Positions 53,373-62,946 are shown, numbered from the stretch's first letter. The stretch is DNA of 64,000 bases from Mageeibacillus sp. UBA5770 (GCA_002418705.1 DIEQ01000135.1:1-64000), one strand, 5' to 3'. Numbers and translations are program-made. Notes: generated by a model from the sequence alone, not told the origin.

Positions 53373-54716
53373 TCACACATCTTTCTCATATCCGAATGTC
53401 ATACCCTGCTTTTCGAAAACTTCATTTCGAAAAAGCGGGTTATACATCAGATATGTAATGAATCGCAGGGGATTACGCATGTTGGTATGAAATTCAAAGA
53501 CCCTGTATATAATGGATTTCTTCGTGTTGAACTTCCTGCGGCACTCATAGGCTGCTGCTGTCAATTCTGCAGCAGTCATGTTCTTAGGAACATATGCGGC
53601 ATAATTAAAACGGTAATCCGGATGGAGCCACCATTTTCCGTCATACAGCAGGCGCCCTTCTTCCTTAAGCTTGTTATAGAAAGGTGTGCCCGGGTAAGGC
53701 ATCAGGATATTGTAAGCTGCAAAGCAAAATTTATTCTCATAGGCGAACCGGTATGTCTCTTCGATACTTTCGAGCGTATCTGTATCATGTCCGATGGTAA
53801 AGGCGGCCCATGTCTGCAGACCCCATTTGCGGAGCTCACGTATTGCCCAGCCATAATGGTCCGAAACAAATTTTTTGTTAACGCCCTTGCCCATGGCATT
53901 AATACTTTCTGCGCGTATGGATTCAAACCCGATTACATGCCCGAGGCATCCGCTTTTAACCATGAGGGACTTGAGTTCCCTGTCTTCGAGCATATCAATG
54001 CTGCCCTGGCTCACCCACTTAACTTTAAGGGGAATTATGGCGCGGAACAATTCTTTCGCCTTTTCGCGGTCAGCGACAATATTATCATCGACAAAAAACA
54101 GGAATCTGCGCTTCTGGCCTTTGATCTCGGCAACGACTTCATCAACCGGACGGCAATACTGGTGACGGTTAAAATATACGCTGGAAGCGCAATAACTGCA
54201 GTGATATTTGCAGCCTCTGCTGAACTGAAGCAGCGAAAGAGGCAGATATTTCTTTCCTTCGTATATATCCCTGCGCGTCAGGACGCCTTTCTGGGGAATC
54301 AGGACCGGATTACAGACATATCTTTCTTTTAGCTTACCGGCAAGAAGGTCGCGGATCATCTCTGCCCACTTATCCTCGGCATCGCCAATCATGATACTGT
54401 CCGCATGCATGGCTGTCTCGTCAGGCAGCAGTGTCACGTGCATCCCACCCATGATTACCTTTACTCCCCGTTTTCTGAATTGCGCGCTGATTTCATAGGA
54501 ACGTCTTGCCGTATAGGTCTCCACGGTGATGGCGGCCAGATCGGTTGGTTCGTCATAAGGAATCGACTCGAGCCTGTCGTCATACATGACCACCTCGATA
54601 CTGTCCGGAGTCAGAGCCGCGAGTACGCCAAGCTGGAGCGGTTCCATGCTGGCATTGTCTATAAAATCACTATACTCACGCCTACCGACGTTGGGCTTAA
54701 TGAGTGTTATTTTCAT
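53373..54716 (-). CDS. B12-binding radical SAM protein (paralogue B)
   Basis: 447 aa. Same architecture as its neighbours: TVETYTARRSYEISAQFRK and IMGGMHVTLLPDE in the cobalamin domain, SRGCKYHCSYCASSVYF as cluster motif, FFVDDNIVADREKAKELF, GHVIGFESIRAESINAMGKG, and KWWLHPDYRF with VPKNMTAAEL in the C-terminal part. Its start overlaps the end of paralogue C by 20 nt; AGGTG is 6 nt before the ATG. Most similar to paralogue A by eye, so a tandem duplication is likely. Confidence 0.9.
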   Translation of the reverse strand: MKITLIKPNVGRREYSDFIDNASMEPLQLGVLAALTPDSIEVVMYDDRLESIPYDEPTDLAAITVETYTARRSYEISAQFRKRGVKVIMGGMHVTLLPDETAMHADSIMIGDAEDKWAEMIRDLLAGKLKERYVCNPVLIPQKGVLTRRDIYEGKKYLPLSLLQFSRGCKYHCSYCASSVYFNRHQYCRPVDEVVAEIKGQKRRFLFFVDDNIVADREKAKELFRAIIPLKVKWVSQGSIDMLEDRELKSLMVKSGCLGHVIGFESIRAESINAMGKGVNKKFVSDHYGWAIRELRKWGLQTWAAFTIGHDTDTLESIEETYRFAYENKFCFAAYNILMPYPGTPFYNKLKEEGRLLYDGKWWLHPDYRFNYAAYVPKNMTAAELTAAAYECRRKFNTKKSIIYRVFEFHTNMRNPLRFITYLMYNPLFRNEVFEKQGMTFGYEKDV

Positions 54717-56022
54717 TCGCTACACCTAGCTTTCTTCCCTGTTTGAACCTTACTTCCCTGCCCGAAATGACCCCTGCCCCCAGAAAAATGATCAAATTGG
54801 AAAGTGACCGGCTATTGGCTTTGCAGTTTGTAATTCTCCGCAGGATGCCCCTGACTGAATGAAATTCATATCGGGCCTTCCTGCAGCTCTCTACAAATTC
54901 CTGTACAGTCATACCTGCAGGAACAAGCATGGCATCACCATACCTGTATCCATCATCGATCCACCAGAATCTGCGCACAAGGCGTCCTTCCGAATCAAGT
55001 CTTTTATAAAGCGGTGTGCCGGGCATGGCCATGAGCGGATTAAAATTGGCAACGGCAAACTTATGCTTCATGGCAAAATCCATCAGTATCTTCGCCGTAT
55101 CTTTCGTATCGCTGTCATACCCTATGATGAAGGTCCCGTAAATCATCAGTCCTGCATCATATATATTTCGGATTATCTTCTCATAGTCACCGCATGCGAT
55201 ATTGGCACCTTTTCCCATTTGCTTTAGATTATTAATATTGAGCGACTCAAATCCAATCAGAACCATGATACAGCCGCTCGCGCGCATGCTTTTCAGCAGG
55301 TCCGGATTATTCGCGGCGTCCATGCTGATCTGGCACACCCATTTCTTCTTAAGCGGCTTGAGTGCACGAACCAGTTCAGCTGCTTTATCGGCATTGGAAA
55401 AAAGATTGTCATCGGCAAAAAACAAATACTTCTGCCTGAGATTACTTATGTCATCAATTACATTTTCAAGATTTCGAAGCCGTATACCGTCAGGATAAAA
55501 GGCATGGATAGAGCAAAAATCACAGCTGAACTTGCAGCCCCTGCAGAACTGTGCAAGTCCGATCATCCGGTAATACTTGTGCTGCAGGACAGAATAATCG
55601 TACTTTGTATCGGCAAGGCTGAAATCTCCATGGCTCTCATATTGCTGCTTCAGTCTGCCTGCCGCAAGATCTTGCAGCATGGATGGCCAGGTATCCTCTG
55701 CGTCACCGATAATGATCGCATCCGCATGCTGCAGGCATTCCTGCGGCATCATGGATGGATGGAAACCTCCCATGATAACCGTCTTGCCTTCCATCCTGAA
55801 TCTGTCAGCCAGCTGATAGGCACGCCGTGCGGCAAAGGTTTCAACGGTCATTGCAATAACAGGAGCAGGAATATCCTCTGGCAGCTTCCTGGCTCTTTCA
55901 TCATAGAAATCAATTTGGATTTCCGGCGGTGTAAGCGGACGTATCACAGTAAAAATAAGCGGCATCATAACGTCCAGAGCCGGTTCGCCAAACATGGACG
56001 GACGGATAAACGTGATCCTCAT
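54697..56022 (-). CDS. B12-binding radical SAM protein (paralogue C)
   Basis: 441 aa. TVETFAARRAYQLADRFRM and IMGGFHPSMMPQE, cluster motif CRGCKFSCDFCSIHAF, FFADDNLFSNADKAAELV, VLIGFESLNINNLKQMGKG, and FWWIDDGYRYG with VPAGMTVQEF. The segment before the cluster lacks the longer linker present in A and B. Start overlaps paralogue D by 4 nt (ATGA), so translation is coupled. Confidence 0.9.
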   Translation of the reverse strand: MRITFIRPSMFGEPALDVMMPLIFTVIRPLTPPEIQIDFYDERARKLPEDIPAPVIAMTVETFAARRAYQLADRFRMEGKTVIMGGFHPSMMPQECLQHADAIIIGDAEDTWPSMLQDLAAGRLKQQYESHGDFSLADTKYDYSVLQHKYYRMIGLAQFCRGCKFSCDFCSIHAFYPDGIRLRNLENVIDDISNLRQKYLFFADDNLFSNADKAAELVRALKPLKKKWVCQISMDAANNPDLLKSMRASGCIMVLIGFESLNINNLKQMGKGANIACGDYEKIIRNIYDAGLMIYGTFIIGYDSDTKDTAKILMDFAMKHKFAVANFNPLMAMPGTPLYKRLDSEGRLVRRFWWIDDGYRYGDAMLVPAGMTVQEFVESCRKARYEFHSVRGILRRITNCKANSRSLSNLIIFLGAGVISGREVRFKQGRKLGVANENNTH

Positions 56023-57389
56023 ACTCTGCCTTCCCCGGATACCACGGCCTCCGGAATATCACTGTTGTCCAGCATCATGCCTTCATCGAATATATGAAAA
56101 TTTTTTGCATATCTGCGATATCCGATATTGGCAGCAAAATAAACGGCATATAAAATATTGATCCGGAATAAATTCCTTACATCGACTCTTTTAAATATGC
56201 TCTTTATGCTGTATGCCTTATTCCATGCCGTATAAATTCCTTGCTCAAGTTCTTCTTTGGTCATGTTCTTGGGTTTATAAACGACATGTTCGACATCGTA
56301 CAGCGCCCATTCGCGTTCAATGATTCTCCCCTGCTCTTCGAGCTCATTGAAGAACGGGGTTTTCGGAAACGGCGTTATGACCGCAAACCGCGGCAGGTCG
56401 ATCTTGATCTCATCACACATTTTGACTGTGCGTTCAAATACATCTTTCCCGTCACCGTCAGCACCGAAAGCAAAACACCCCATGACCATGATTCCATATC
56501 GGTGCAGGGAACTCATAAGTACCTTATATTCGGAAACGGAATTTACACCTTTATGAATATCCTTCTGTGTTTCCTGATTAACGGATTCAAAACCGATCAG
56601 AAGTCCTTTGCAGCCGCTCTTGCGAAAAAGATCTAATAGCTCCGGATCATGTCCGATTGAAGTTGTAGTCAGCCCAAACCACCATTTTTTCAGCGGTATC
56701 ATAGCGGTAAAGAGTTCCTTGGCAAACGACACATCGGATATCAGGTTCACATCGGGGAATACAACAAACTTGCCCTTAAGTGTCCGGATCTCGGTGATAA
56801 TATCGTCGATGGTCCGCTTATAGAGGGTTTTGCCGAATGCCTGCGGATATGCGCAGAAAGTGCATGTATGGCAGCAGCCCCGGATGGCCTCAACAGTATT
56901 TAATGTGATGTACTTGCTTTTGTCCAGCAAGTCTTTTCGCGGAAGCGGCCGGCCTTCGATCGTAGTTATGCTGTCCTGATGATACATTGGCTTAAGGCAG
57001 CCGTTTTTATAATCATTCAGTGCCCTTGGAAAATTATCCTCCCCAAGTCCGGTGATCACGCTGTCAGCATGCTTCGCGGCTTCCTCCGGCATCAGGGTTG
57101 GGTGAACACCTCCGATAATCACACAGATCCCGCAGCTGCGGAAGTAATCCGCATACCGGTAGCAGCGCATCGCCGTACCGGTGATACAGGTCATAGCGAT
57201 AACATCAGCATCCAGGTCCAGAGGAATCGGACCGGCTGTCTCGTCATAGATCTTAATGTCAGCGTCAAGTTCCTTCGGGACAAGGGCTGCAAGAAGCGCA
57301 AGTGTTATCGGCGCATAATGCAGGTTCTTATGAAAAAGCCCGTTATATCGGTGCATGGCTCCAGCAGGTGCAAGAAACGCAATCTTCAT
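56019..57389 (-). CDS. B12-binding radical SAM protein (paralogue D)
   Basis: 456 aa, the most diverged of the four. MTCITGTAMRCYRYADYFR and IIGGVHPTLMPEEAAKHAD replace the TVETYTARR-type segment; cluster motif IRGCCHTCTFCAYPQAF; FPDVNLISDVSFAKELF in place of the DDN motif; GLLIGFESVNQETQKDIHKG; VVYKPKNMTKEELEQG in the C-terminal part. GAGGGGGAG precedes the ATG, 14 nt after the permease stop. First radical SAM gene of the operon; its divergence suggests a different reaction or substrate from A-C. Confidence 0.9.
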   Translation of the reverse strand: MKIAFLAPAGAMHRYNGLFHKNLHYAPITLALLAALVPKELDADIKIYDETAGPIPLDLDADVIAMTCITGTAMRCYRYADYFRSCGICVIIGGVHPTLMPEEAAKHADSVITGLGEDNFPRALNDYKNGCLKPMYHQDSITTIEGRPLPRKDLLDKSKYITLNTVEAIRGCCHTCTFCAYPQAFGKTLYKRTIDDIITEIRTLKGKFVVFPDVNLISDVSFAKELFTAMIPLKKWWFGLTTTSIGHDPELLDLFRKSGCKGLLIGFESVNQETQKDIHKGVNSVSEYKVLMSSLHRYGIMVMGCFAFGADGDGKDVFERTVKMCDEIKIDLPRFAVITPFPKTPFFNELEEQGRIIEREWALYDVEHVVYKPKNMTKEELEQGIYTAWNKAYSIKSIFKRVDVRNLFRINILYAVYFAANIGYRRYAKNFHIFDEGMMLDNSDIPEAVVSGEGRV

Positions 57390-57403
57390 ATAATCTCCCC
57401 CTC

Positions 57404-58543
57404 TCAGACAAAGGAAAACACAGCCATAATGATATAGAAAACAAACAATGCAGGCAGAAGTAATTTGCTGTGGGAATATCGGCCAAGGATCAAACCGCGT
57501 TTTACACCTCTGACCGCATTTCTGAATGCAGGCAGGATAAGGACTGCAATAATAATGGCAACGGCTCCGCCGACAAGTTCAATGTAGGAACGGTACCCGA
57601 ACGGCAGGATCACGGCAAGCAGAAGGACAGGAAGCGTAGCGCTGATCCAGCACAGGAACCGGCTGATTTTGAGTTCTTCATGTATAATATCCAGCTGTGC
57701 AAGGGATATCGATAAAAATGACGTCAGCATGGCAAGGATAACAAATACGGCACAGGCTATCTTGACACCTGTGCCATATACTTCACTTAAGCCGACAGTC
57801 GCAACCTTAGTAACTGACGGGCTAACTTTGAGCACAATCATCGTAAATACAAACGTAATTGCTGCATTTGTTCCAATACCGGCCAAAATACATTTCTTTA
57901 CTTTGCTTTTATCATGAAGGCCCGCAGCAATCTGAGGTACGGAAAAGAGTGCCGAAAAAGAAAACATACACAGGCTGTATAGCGCTGTTGTGCGAACGAT
58001 ACTGCCGGATATTAACACGACCTGCCCGTCCGTGTGCCCGACGGCCAGAACAGACAGCATGACAATAACACCGAACATGATAATCATCGAATACTTCTCG
58101 CTGATACCGATCACCTTGAGTCCCGGCAGGACGACAAGCGAAGCAGCAATATAGAATACTACCTTTGCTGCCCAGCCGGGCATTCCAAAAACATCCGTCA
58201 TAACCTCAGCGGCACATGTAAGGTAAAGGGTAAGGTTCAGGAGAAGAACCAGGGCCAAAAATACAAAGAAGGCTCTCGAAGCAATTCTGCCGCCATTGCC
58301 GCGGAATAATTGCTTCTTGAATACCTCCATAAGCTGAACAGATGGTGAAGAAAGAAATACCAGATCAGCCACAAGCAAATGAAGAACCGTACTAACAGCA
58401 TAGGCAGCGATTACTGCAGCTGCTATCTGCACAATACCAAGTCCTGTTGATGCAAACGGTATGGCGAGAATACCCGTTCCGACTCCGGCCCCGGCAACCA
58501 GCATACCGGCTTCAAACGGAGTTAATTTTTTCTCAGCAGCCAT
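57404..58543 (-). CDS. Aromatic/neutral amino-acid permease (AAAP/HAAAP type)
   Basis: 379 aa from the ATG at 58543 (AGAGGG about 9 nt upstream; a start three codons earlier is too close to that site). About 10-11 hydrophobic helices. TPFEAGMLVAGAGVGTGILAIPFASTG near the N-terminus, split here over two helices, is the signature of the tyrosine/tryptophan-type and related amino-acid permeases. Leads the operon followed by four radical SAM genes and a GNAT, suggesting import of an amino-acid precursor, or export of the product. Direction and substrate are inference. Confidence 0.83.
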   Translation of the reverse strand: MAAEKKLTPFEAGMLVAGAGVGTGILAIPFASTGLGIVQIAAAVIAAYAVSTVLHLLVADLVFLSSPSVQLMEVFKKQLFRGNGGRIASRAFFVFLALVLLLNLTLYLTCAAEVMTDVFGMPGWAAKVVFYIAASLVVLPGLKVIGISEKYSMIIMFGVIVMLSVLAVGHTDGQVVLISGSIVRTTALYSLCMFSFSALFSVPQIAAGLHDKSKVKKCILAGIGTNAAITFVFTMIVLKVSPSVTKVATVGLSEVYGTGVKIACAVFVILAMLTSFLSISLAQLDIIHEELKISRFLCWISATLPVLLLAVILPFGYRSYIELVGGAVAIIIAVLILPAFRNAVRGVKRGLILGRYSHSKLLLPALFVFYIIMAVFSFV

Positions 58544-58680
58544 ATTCACCATCCCTCTGAAAGATGGATATTTTCGAAGAATATCTTATATATATTTTAC
58601 ACCAATTTTAGCGTTCATGACTGCTGAATTATATCCGTAGAATTCTCCCTTCCGTTAGCTGGCCTGATTTTCAATCCTGG

Positions 58681-60309
58681 TTATTCGTATTCAGAATATT
58701 CGAAAAAATCAAAATCTGCATATTGACGGTGTGTTACCCCGTCTGCACAGGTCATCCCGACAAAGGTTCCTGTAAATTCACCATATTCGCAGAATTCATC
58801 TGATAATTTCGTTGTATCAAAGACATCGCCGATCTTTGAATAATCCTTTCCGTTATAACTCCATTCGAACCAAAGCTTCTTCTCTATGACATTGAGCCGC
58901 AGATATATGGCACAGTCTTCTATCGGAATACGAGTGCTGAGCAGTTCACTTTTCGACCCGTTCTCCAGCCGGATGATTCCAAGCGCGCTCTGTCCCAGCG
59001 TCTCGCTGTAATATTTTCTTACATACAGGTAATCCATATTATCGTAGTAAATGATAAGACCCGCATTTTGCTGATATGTATGCGGTATGTATTCCATTTT
59101 TGTCGTTACCGCTGCATTAACACTTGTCAGTTTTCTAGCAAGTATACCGGCTTTATTCAAAGATGTCTGCGCTTCCCCGCCCCGGAGCCTGACATAACCC
59201 TTCCGTATATTAACATCCGCAAAGGTATGCGGCATAACACGGGGAGAATAATACCATTCGCCGAGTTCTTCCCTGTCAAAGTCATCGAAGTCAGGAATAT
59301 GCTGGACAGGATGTTCCGGCAGCAGGCTCTCTTCAACTTGTTCTTTCGCAAGGTTTGAGCCATCGTTCATCCGAAGCCAGCCATCCTCTGTCCATCTCAT
59401 TTTCTGAATAGCAGACTCTCTGCCTAAAGTACAGCGTAATTCTGGCACAAAGGGCCTGGCACACAGGTGAACCAGGTATACTTCCCCAAGTGAAGTCTCC
59501 ACATAACTGCCGTGTCCGGATTTCTGTAAATAAGAGCCCGGATTATAGTACTGAGGCTTCAGATGGTCAGGTTTATCGCGCTCATTGAAATCTGCCGGAT
59601 TTGATGTGACAATTGGATTCATAGGGTCTTTTTCGTAAGGTCCCATTATATTCATGGAACGTGCCATCGTAACGCTATGTCCATAACCGGTTCCGCCTTC
59701 GGCACACATCAGATAATAATACTCACCGCGCTTTGTAAGATGAGGTGCCTCAATACATCCCCTGTCCGTTCCTCCATACCAGATACGTCTCGGATATCCG
59801 ATAATTTCCCGGCTCTGGGGGGAGTACTCAACAATACAGACTGCACCCGGTCTTTCATAGCCCTCCCTGGTTTCCCACTCAAGAGATACAATCCATTTCC
59901 TCCCGTCATCTCCGTGATATAAGGATGCATCAAATCCGGCTGAATGCAGATATACCGGCCTGCTCCAGGGACCCGTGATGTCTTTTGCATGAATCACAAA
60001 ATTATCAATATCAAAATATCGCGCATTCATGGAATTCATTACACCGTAGACAATATAAAATTCGTTCTCTTCCCGGGAATAAGTAAGGCATGGAGCCCAT
60101 ATTCCTTTTCCTGAGGGAAGACCCGTCAAATCAACCTCATTATTTTTAAGGATATGCGTATACAATTCCCAGTTCTTTAAATCTCTGGAATGATATACAG
60201 GGATTCCCGGCAGCCATTCAAATGAGGATACCGCTATATAGTAATCCTCATCTTTACGGCATATACTCGGATCCGGGTTGAAACCTGGCAAAATTGGATT
60301 TCTAATCAT
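58681..60309 (-). CDS. Glycoside hydrolase family 43 (xylosidase/arabinofuranosidase type)
   Basis: 542 aa without a signal peptide, so cytoplasmic. Five-bladed propeller: catalytic-base Asp in ILPGFNPDPSICRKDEDYY, pKa-modulating Asp in SAGFDASLYHGDDG, and acid Glu in GCIEAPHLTKRG. The C-terminal 190 residues form a concanavalin-like beta-sandwich (NKAGILARKL, AGLIIYYDNMDYLYVRK) as in long GH43 beta-xylosidases. Likely removes xylose or arabinose from imported oligosaccharides. GAGGT is 7 nt before the ATG; the preceding GH5 stop is 10 nt away, so both are one operon. Confidence 0.92.
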   Translation of the reverse strand: MIRNPILPGFNPDPSICRKDEDYYIAVSSFEWLPGIPVYHSRDLKNWELYTHILKNNEVDLTGLPSGKGIWAPCLTYSREENEFYIVYGVMNSMNARYFDIDNFVIHAKDITGPWSRPVYLHSAGFDASLYHGDDGRKWIVSLEWETREGYERPGAVCIVEYSPQSREIIGYPRRIWYGGTDRGCIEAPHLTKRGEYYYLMCAEGGTGYGHSVTMARSMNIMGPYEKDPMNPIVTSNPADFNERDKPDHLKPQYYNPGSYLQKSGHGSYVETSLGEVYLVHLCARPFVPELRCTLGRESAIQKMRWTEDGWLRMNDGSNLAKEQVEESLLPEHPVQHIPDFDDFDREELGEWYYSPRVMPHTFADVNIRKGYVRLRGGEAQTSLNKAGILARKLTSVNAAVTTKMEYIPHTYQQNAGLIIYYDNMDYLYVRKYYSETLGQSALGIIRLENGSKSELLSTRIPIEDCAIYLRLNVIEKKLWFEWSYNGKDYSKIGDVFDTTKLSDEFCEYGEFTGTFVGMTCADGVTHRQYADFDFFEYSEYE

Positions 60310-60319
60310 TTTTCTGACC

Positions 60320-61492
60320 TCATTTTCTATTCAGCGGAAACCATCCGAAATCAATGCATCTGCCTAAATCCCAGCTGTCCCAGCCAATCCAGCCGGTGGT
60401 GTTGACTGTATCCGTAAGCAGCTTATAACTCCAATAGAAATATCCTGATCCCTTTTCCCATGCCTGCAATTGCGCGGCTGCCAAACGACTGTAGATTTCT
60501 TTTTTTTGTTCTGAATCAATCTGATCCTTCATATTATATTCCATACCATTTTGCACACTCTGTCCGCCTTTGGTATCTATACCGCAGGCCAGGGAATTGA
60601 ACAGACACCATTCTCCGCATATGACAGGAAAGTACTGCTGCATTTCTTCAATATCCTTTACATAATGTTCCTCTATGAACTGCAGATAACTTTCTATGTT
60701 CTGTTCGCATCCCAAGGCTTCCGCAACCATCAGATACTGATGAGTATCCAGAACGACATTTGAGTACTTTTCTTCCCTCATGAAGTCTTTCCATACTTTC
60801 AATTCAAATCCGTCATGGAAGACAATGTATTTCTCATCTGCCATATGCTTACGGATTCTGTCATACGCGTCGCAATAGAACTTCCTGATAAAATCCATCG
60901 AATTGGGTTTACTACCCGCGGCTTTTTTTGCGTCAGCCGGCGGGTATCGTTTCTGCACATCCATCAAATTCCATAAATTTTCTGTTATAGGCTCATTCAG
61001 GAATTCTATTCCCCACAGGCCTTTTCGATGGCCGTAACGCTGAGCCAGCCTCTCCAGGACAGTCAGGGCAAATTCGATTTCTTTTGGTTCCTGCGACCAT
61101 TTACACACGCCGGATATTCCGCCGTTATCAAAGCCATTCTGGCTGTCCGGAACTGTGTGAAGGTCTATTAAGATCTGCAAACCATATTTTTCCGCCCAAT
61201 TGAAGGCTTTGTCGAGTTCAACCGTACAACCCGGGAAGGGGGCTCTGTCGCCAAAGATAAAATAGGGGACAGGAATTCGAACCGTATCCAATCCCCACGA
61301 GGCAATTCGGATAAAATCTCCCTCGGTTATATATTCAGCTCTATGCGTTTCTATTCTTGCCTCATACACTTCTTTCGATAATTGCCGGGGCAGATAGTAT
61401 TCATCTTCCGCTGTCGTTCCGGAAAAAAGCGAAGGACTCATCCATTTCTCCAGAACCAGCCAATTTCCCAAATTCACACCTTTAACAAACAT
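60320..61492 (-). CDS. Glycoside hydrolase family 5 (exo-beta-glucanase-like)
   Basis: 390 aa, no signal peptide. TIM-barrel enzyme: GVNLGNWLVLEKWMSPSLF at the start, WGLDTVRIPVPYFIF, ILIDLHTVPDSQNGFDNGG, acid/base Glu in WGIEFLNEPI, nucleophile Glu in FPVICGEWCL. The opening motif and the DLHxxPGSQNG-like segment (here TVPDSQNG) are those of the fungal-type exo-1,3-glucanase group, so an intracellular beta-glucosidase or beta-glucanase is plausible. GAGGAG is 6 nt before the ATG. First gene of the GH5-GH43 operon, divergent from the AraC regulator. Confidence 0.9.
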   Translation of the reverse strand: MFVKGVNLGNWLVLEKWMSPSLFSGTTAEDEYYLPRQLSKEVYEARIETHRAEYITEGDFIRIASWGLDTVRIPVPYFIFGDRAPFPGCTVELDKAFNWAEKYGLQILIDLHTVPDSQNGFDNGGISGVCKWSQEPKEIEFALTVLERLAQRYGHRKGLWGIEFLNEPITENLWNLMDVQKRYPPADAKKAAGSKPNSMDFIRKFYCDAYDRIRKHMADEKYIVFHDGFELKVWKDFMREEKYSNVVLDTHQYLMVAEALGCEQNIESYLQFIEEHYVKDIEEMQQYFPVICGEWCLFNSLACGIDTKGGQSVQNGMEYNMKDQIDSEQKKEIYSRLAAAQLQAWEKGSGYFYWSYKLLTDTVNTTGWIGWDSWDLGRCIDFGWFPLNRK

Positions 61493-61609
61493 ATTCTTCT
61501 CCTCTTAACTTTTTAATGTGTCTTTACAATTCTTTCCCCTATTTTTGCTCATACTGCGGCTGCGTTAAATCATAATTCTCATGTTATTATCACAATTCTA
61601 ATATCCTGA

Positions 61610-61618
61610 TGATATAAT
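61610..61618 (+). promoter_or_regulatory. Extended -10 promoter of the AraC regulator
   Basis: TGATATAAT (TGnTATAAT) 30 nt before the ATG at 61648. The 61493-61647 spacer also must hold the GH5-GH43 promoter on the other strand. Confidence 0.6.
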
Positions 61619-61647
61619 TAATCAATCCGGAATTAGAAGGTAAGAAT

Positions 61648-62856
61648 ATGAATGTGAATTTTTTGCTTCAATACATATCCCAGCACCTTCACACGTTTGT
61701 GCGGCAATATGACAGGCAGGGACTCGAACTCTTCTCGTACTGTGCAAGAATCGATTTTCATGATTTATGTAATCGGCAGCCTGCTATTCAAAATGAGCTG
61801 ATGCGTGCTGCGAATAATGATTATCCGGTCATTACCTGTATTGACGGTAAGATCATGTATGCCGTGATTTCATCGCCGGACTTTATTTTTTTAATCGGAC
61901 CTGTAAGGTTCTCTTCTTATCTTCCCTTACAGCGCTACATGGATAATATTGAATTGGATTCAAATTGGATACAGACTGCGCCGGTGTGCGGACTCCGTGA
62001 CATACTCCAGGATGCACTTATTCTGCACAACTTATTCCGTGATGATATCCTGAGTATTTCAGATGCCATATATCACCTTTTCCCGGAAAATAAGATTGAT
62101 CGTTCAGTACAGCAGCAGTTCTCCGATGACATTTTTTATAATCAGGAATATGGCAAAAAGCACAACCCTTATGACCAGGAGGTCAGGGAAATCACAAGTA
62201 TAAGAACCGGTAATATCGAGCAGCTGAAGAAAAGCTGGGAAGAAGATTATGACGGTACCGTCGGAGTTCTGGCACCAACATTGCTGCGCAGTTCTCAGAA
62301 CATTGGCATTGTCTTAATAACACTCGCCAGCCGTGCTGCAATTGAAGGCGGGGTTCATCCTGAAATTGCCTATACTCTGGCAGACAGTTATACAAACAGA
62401 ATCGAAAAAGCAGAATATGCTGAAGCTGCTGTTAATCTTGGCCGGCAAGCTGAAATGCAGTACGCGATGCTGGTTAATGATATCCGGAAAAGACGGCCAA
62501 ATGCACCTGATAAAACCGAAATATCCCCACCTGTCGAAAAATGCAAAGACTATGTTTTTTATCACCTGCATGAAAAAATTGTAATTTCAGACATTGCCGA
62601 GAAACTCCACATTCATCCAAATTATCTGTCAGCAATATTCAGACAGTGTGAAGGAATCACATTATCTGAATTCATCATTCAGGAAAAAGTAGGTCTTGCG
62701 AAAAATCTGCTGATTTATTCAAATTATTCATACATTGAAATAGCCACATACCTTGGATTCTCTTCCCAAAGCCATCTTGGCAAATACTTTAAAAGATACA
62801 CTGGCTATACAATGCTCAAATACCGCAAGCTGTTCGGCAGAAAAGAATTTCTGTAA
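61648..62856 (+). CDS. AraC-family transcriptional regulator
   Basis: 402 aa. The N-terminal 290 residues form a sensory part with alternating strands and helices (VITCIDGKIMYAVISSPDFIF) and a helical middle (VLITLASRAAIEGGVHPEIA) like the YesN/regulators of polysaccharide loci. The C-terminal 100 residues carry two helix-turn-helix units: VISDIAEKLHIHPNYLSAIF and SYIEIATYLGFSSQSHLGKY with the following FKRYTGYT signature. It is divergent from GH5-GH43, its most likely target. AGAAGG is 7 nt before the ATG. Confidence 0.93.
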   Translation: MNVNFLLQYISQHLHTFVRQYDRQGLELFSYCARIDFHDLCNRQPAIQNELMRAANNDYPVITCIDGKIMYAVISSPDFIFLIGPVRFSSYLPLQRYMDNIELDSNWIQTAPVCGLRDILQDALILHNLFRDDILSISDAIYHLFPENKIDRSVQQQFSDDIFYNQEYGKKHNPYDQEVREITSIRTGNIEQLKKSWEEDYDGTVGVLAPTLLRSSQNIGIVLITLASRAAIEGGVHPEIAYTLADSYTNRIEKAEYAEAAVNLGRQAEMQYAMLVNDIRKRRPNAPDKTEISPPVEKCKDYVFYHLHEKIVISDIAEKLHIHPNYLSAIFRQCEGITLSEFIIQEKVGLAKNLLIYSNYSYIEIATYLGFSSQSHLGKYFKRYTGYTMLKYRKLFGRKEFL

Positions 62857-62858
62857 AC

Positions 62859-62912
62859 ACCCTGTTATAATCATCAGGGTAAAAAACTCTGCGGGTTCAC
62901 GCAGAGTTTTTT
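62859..62912. terminator. Bidirectional terminator between the AraC and GH78 genes
   Basis: A perfect 9-bp stem AACTCTGCG/CGCAGAGTT (62885-62893 with 62900-62908) flanked by A-rich and T-rich runs on each side terminates both convergent genes. A second 6-bp stem ACCCTG/CAGGGT (62859-62880) precedes it. Confidence 0.9.
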
Positions 62913-62946
62913 ACTGTTGATTTATATTATATTTTATGTAATTATT

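Noticed and set aside
53280..54332. 350-codon open frame on the plus strand
   Set aside because: Antisense to radical SAM paralogue B; its protein is Cys/Phe/Ile-rich with no domain, there is no proper ribosome site, and it comes from codon bias of the real gene.
50852..58680. RiPP precursor peptide gene for the radical SAM cluster
   Set aside because: Gaps inside the operon are 14 nt or less and the flanks contain no short frame with a ribosome site and a Cys/Gly-rich or leader-like sequence.
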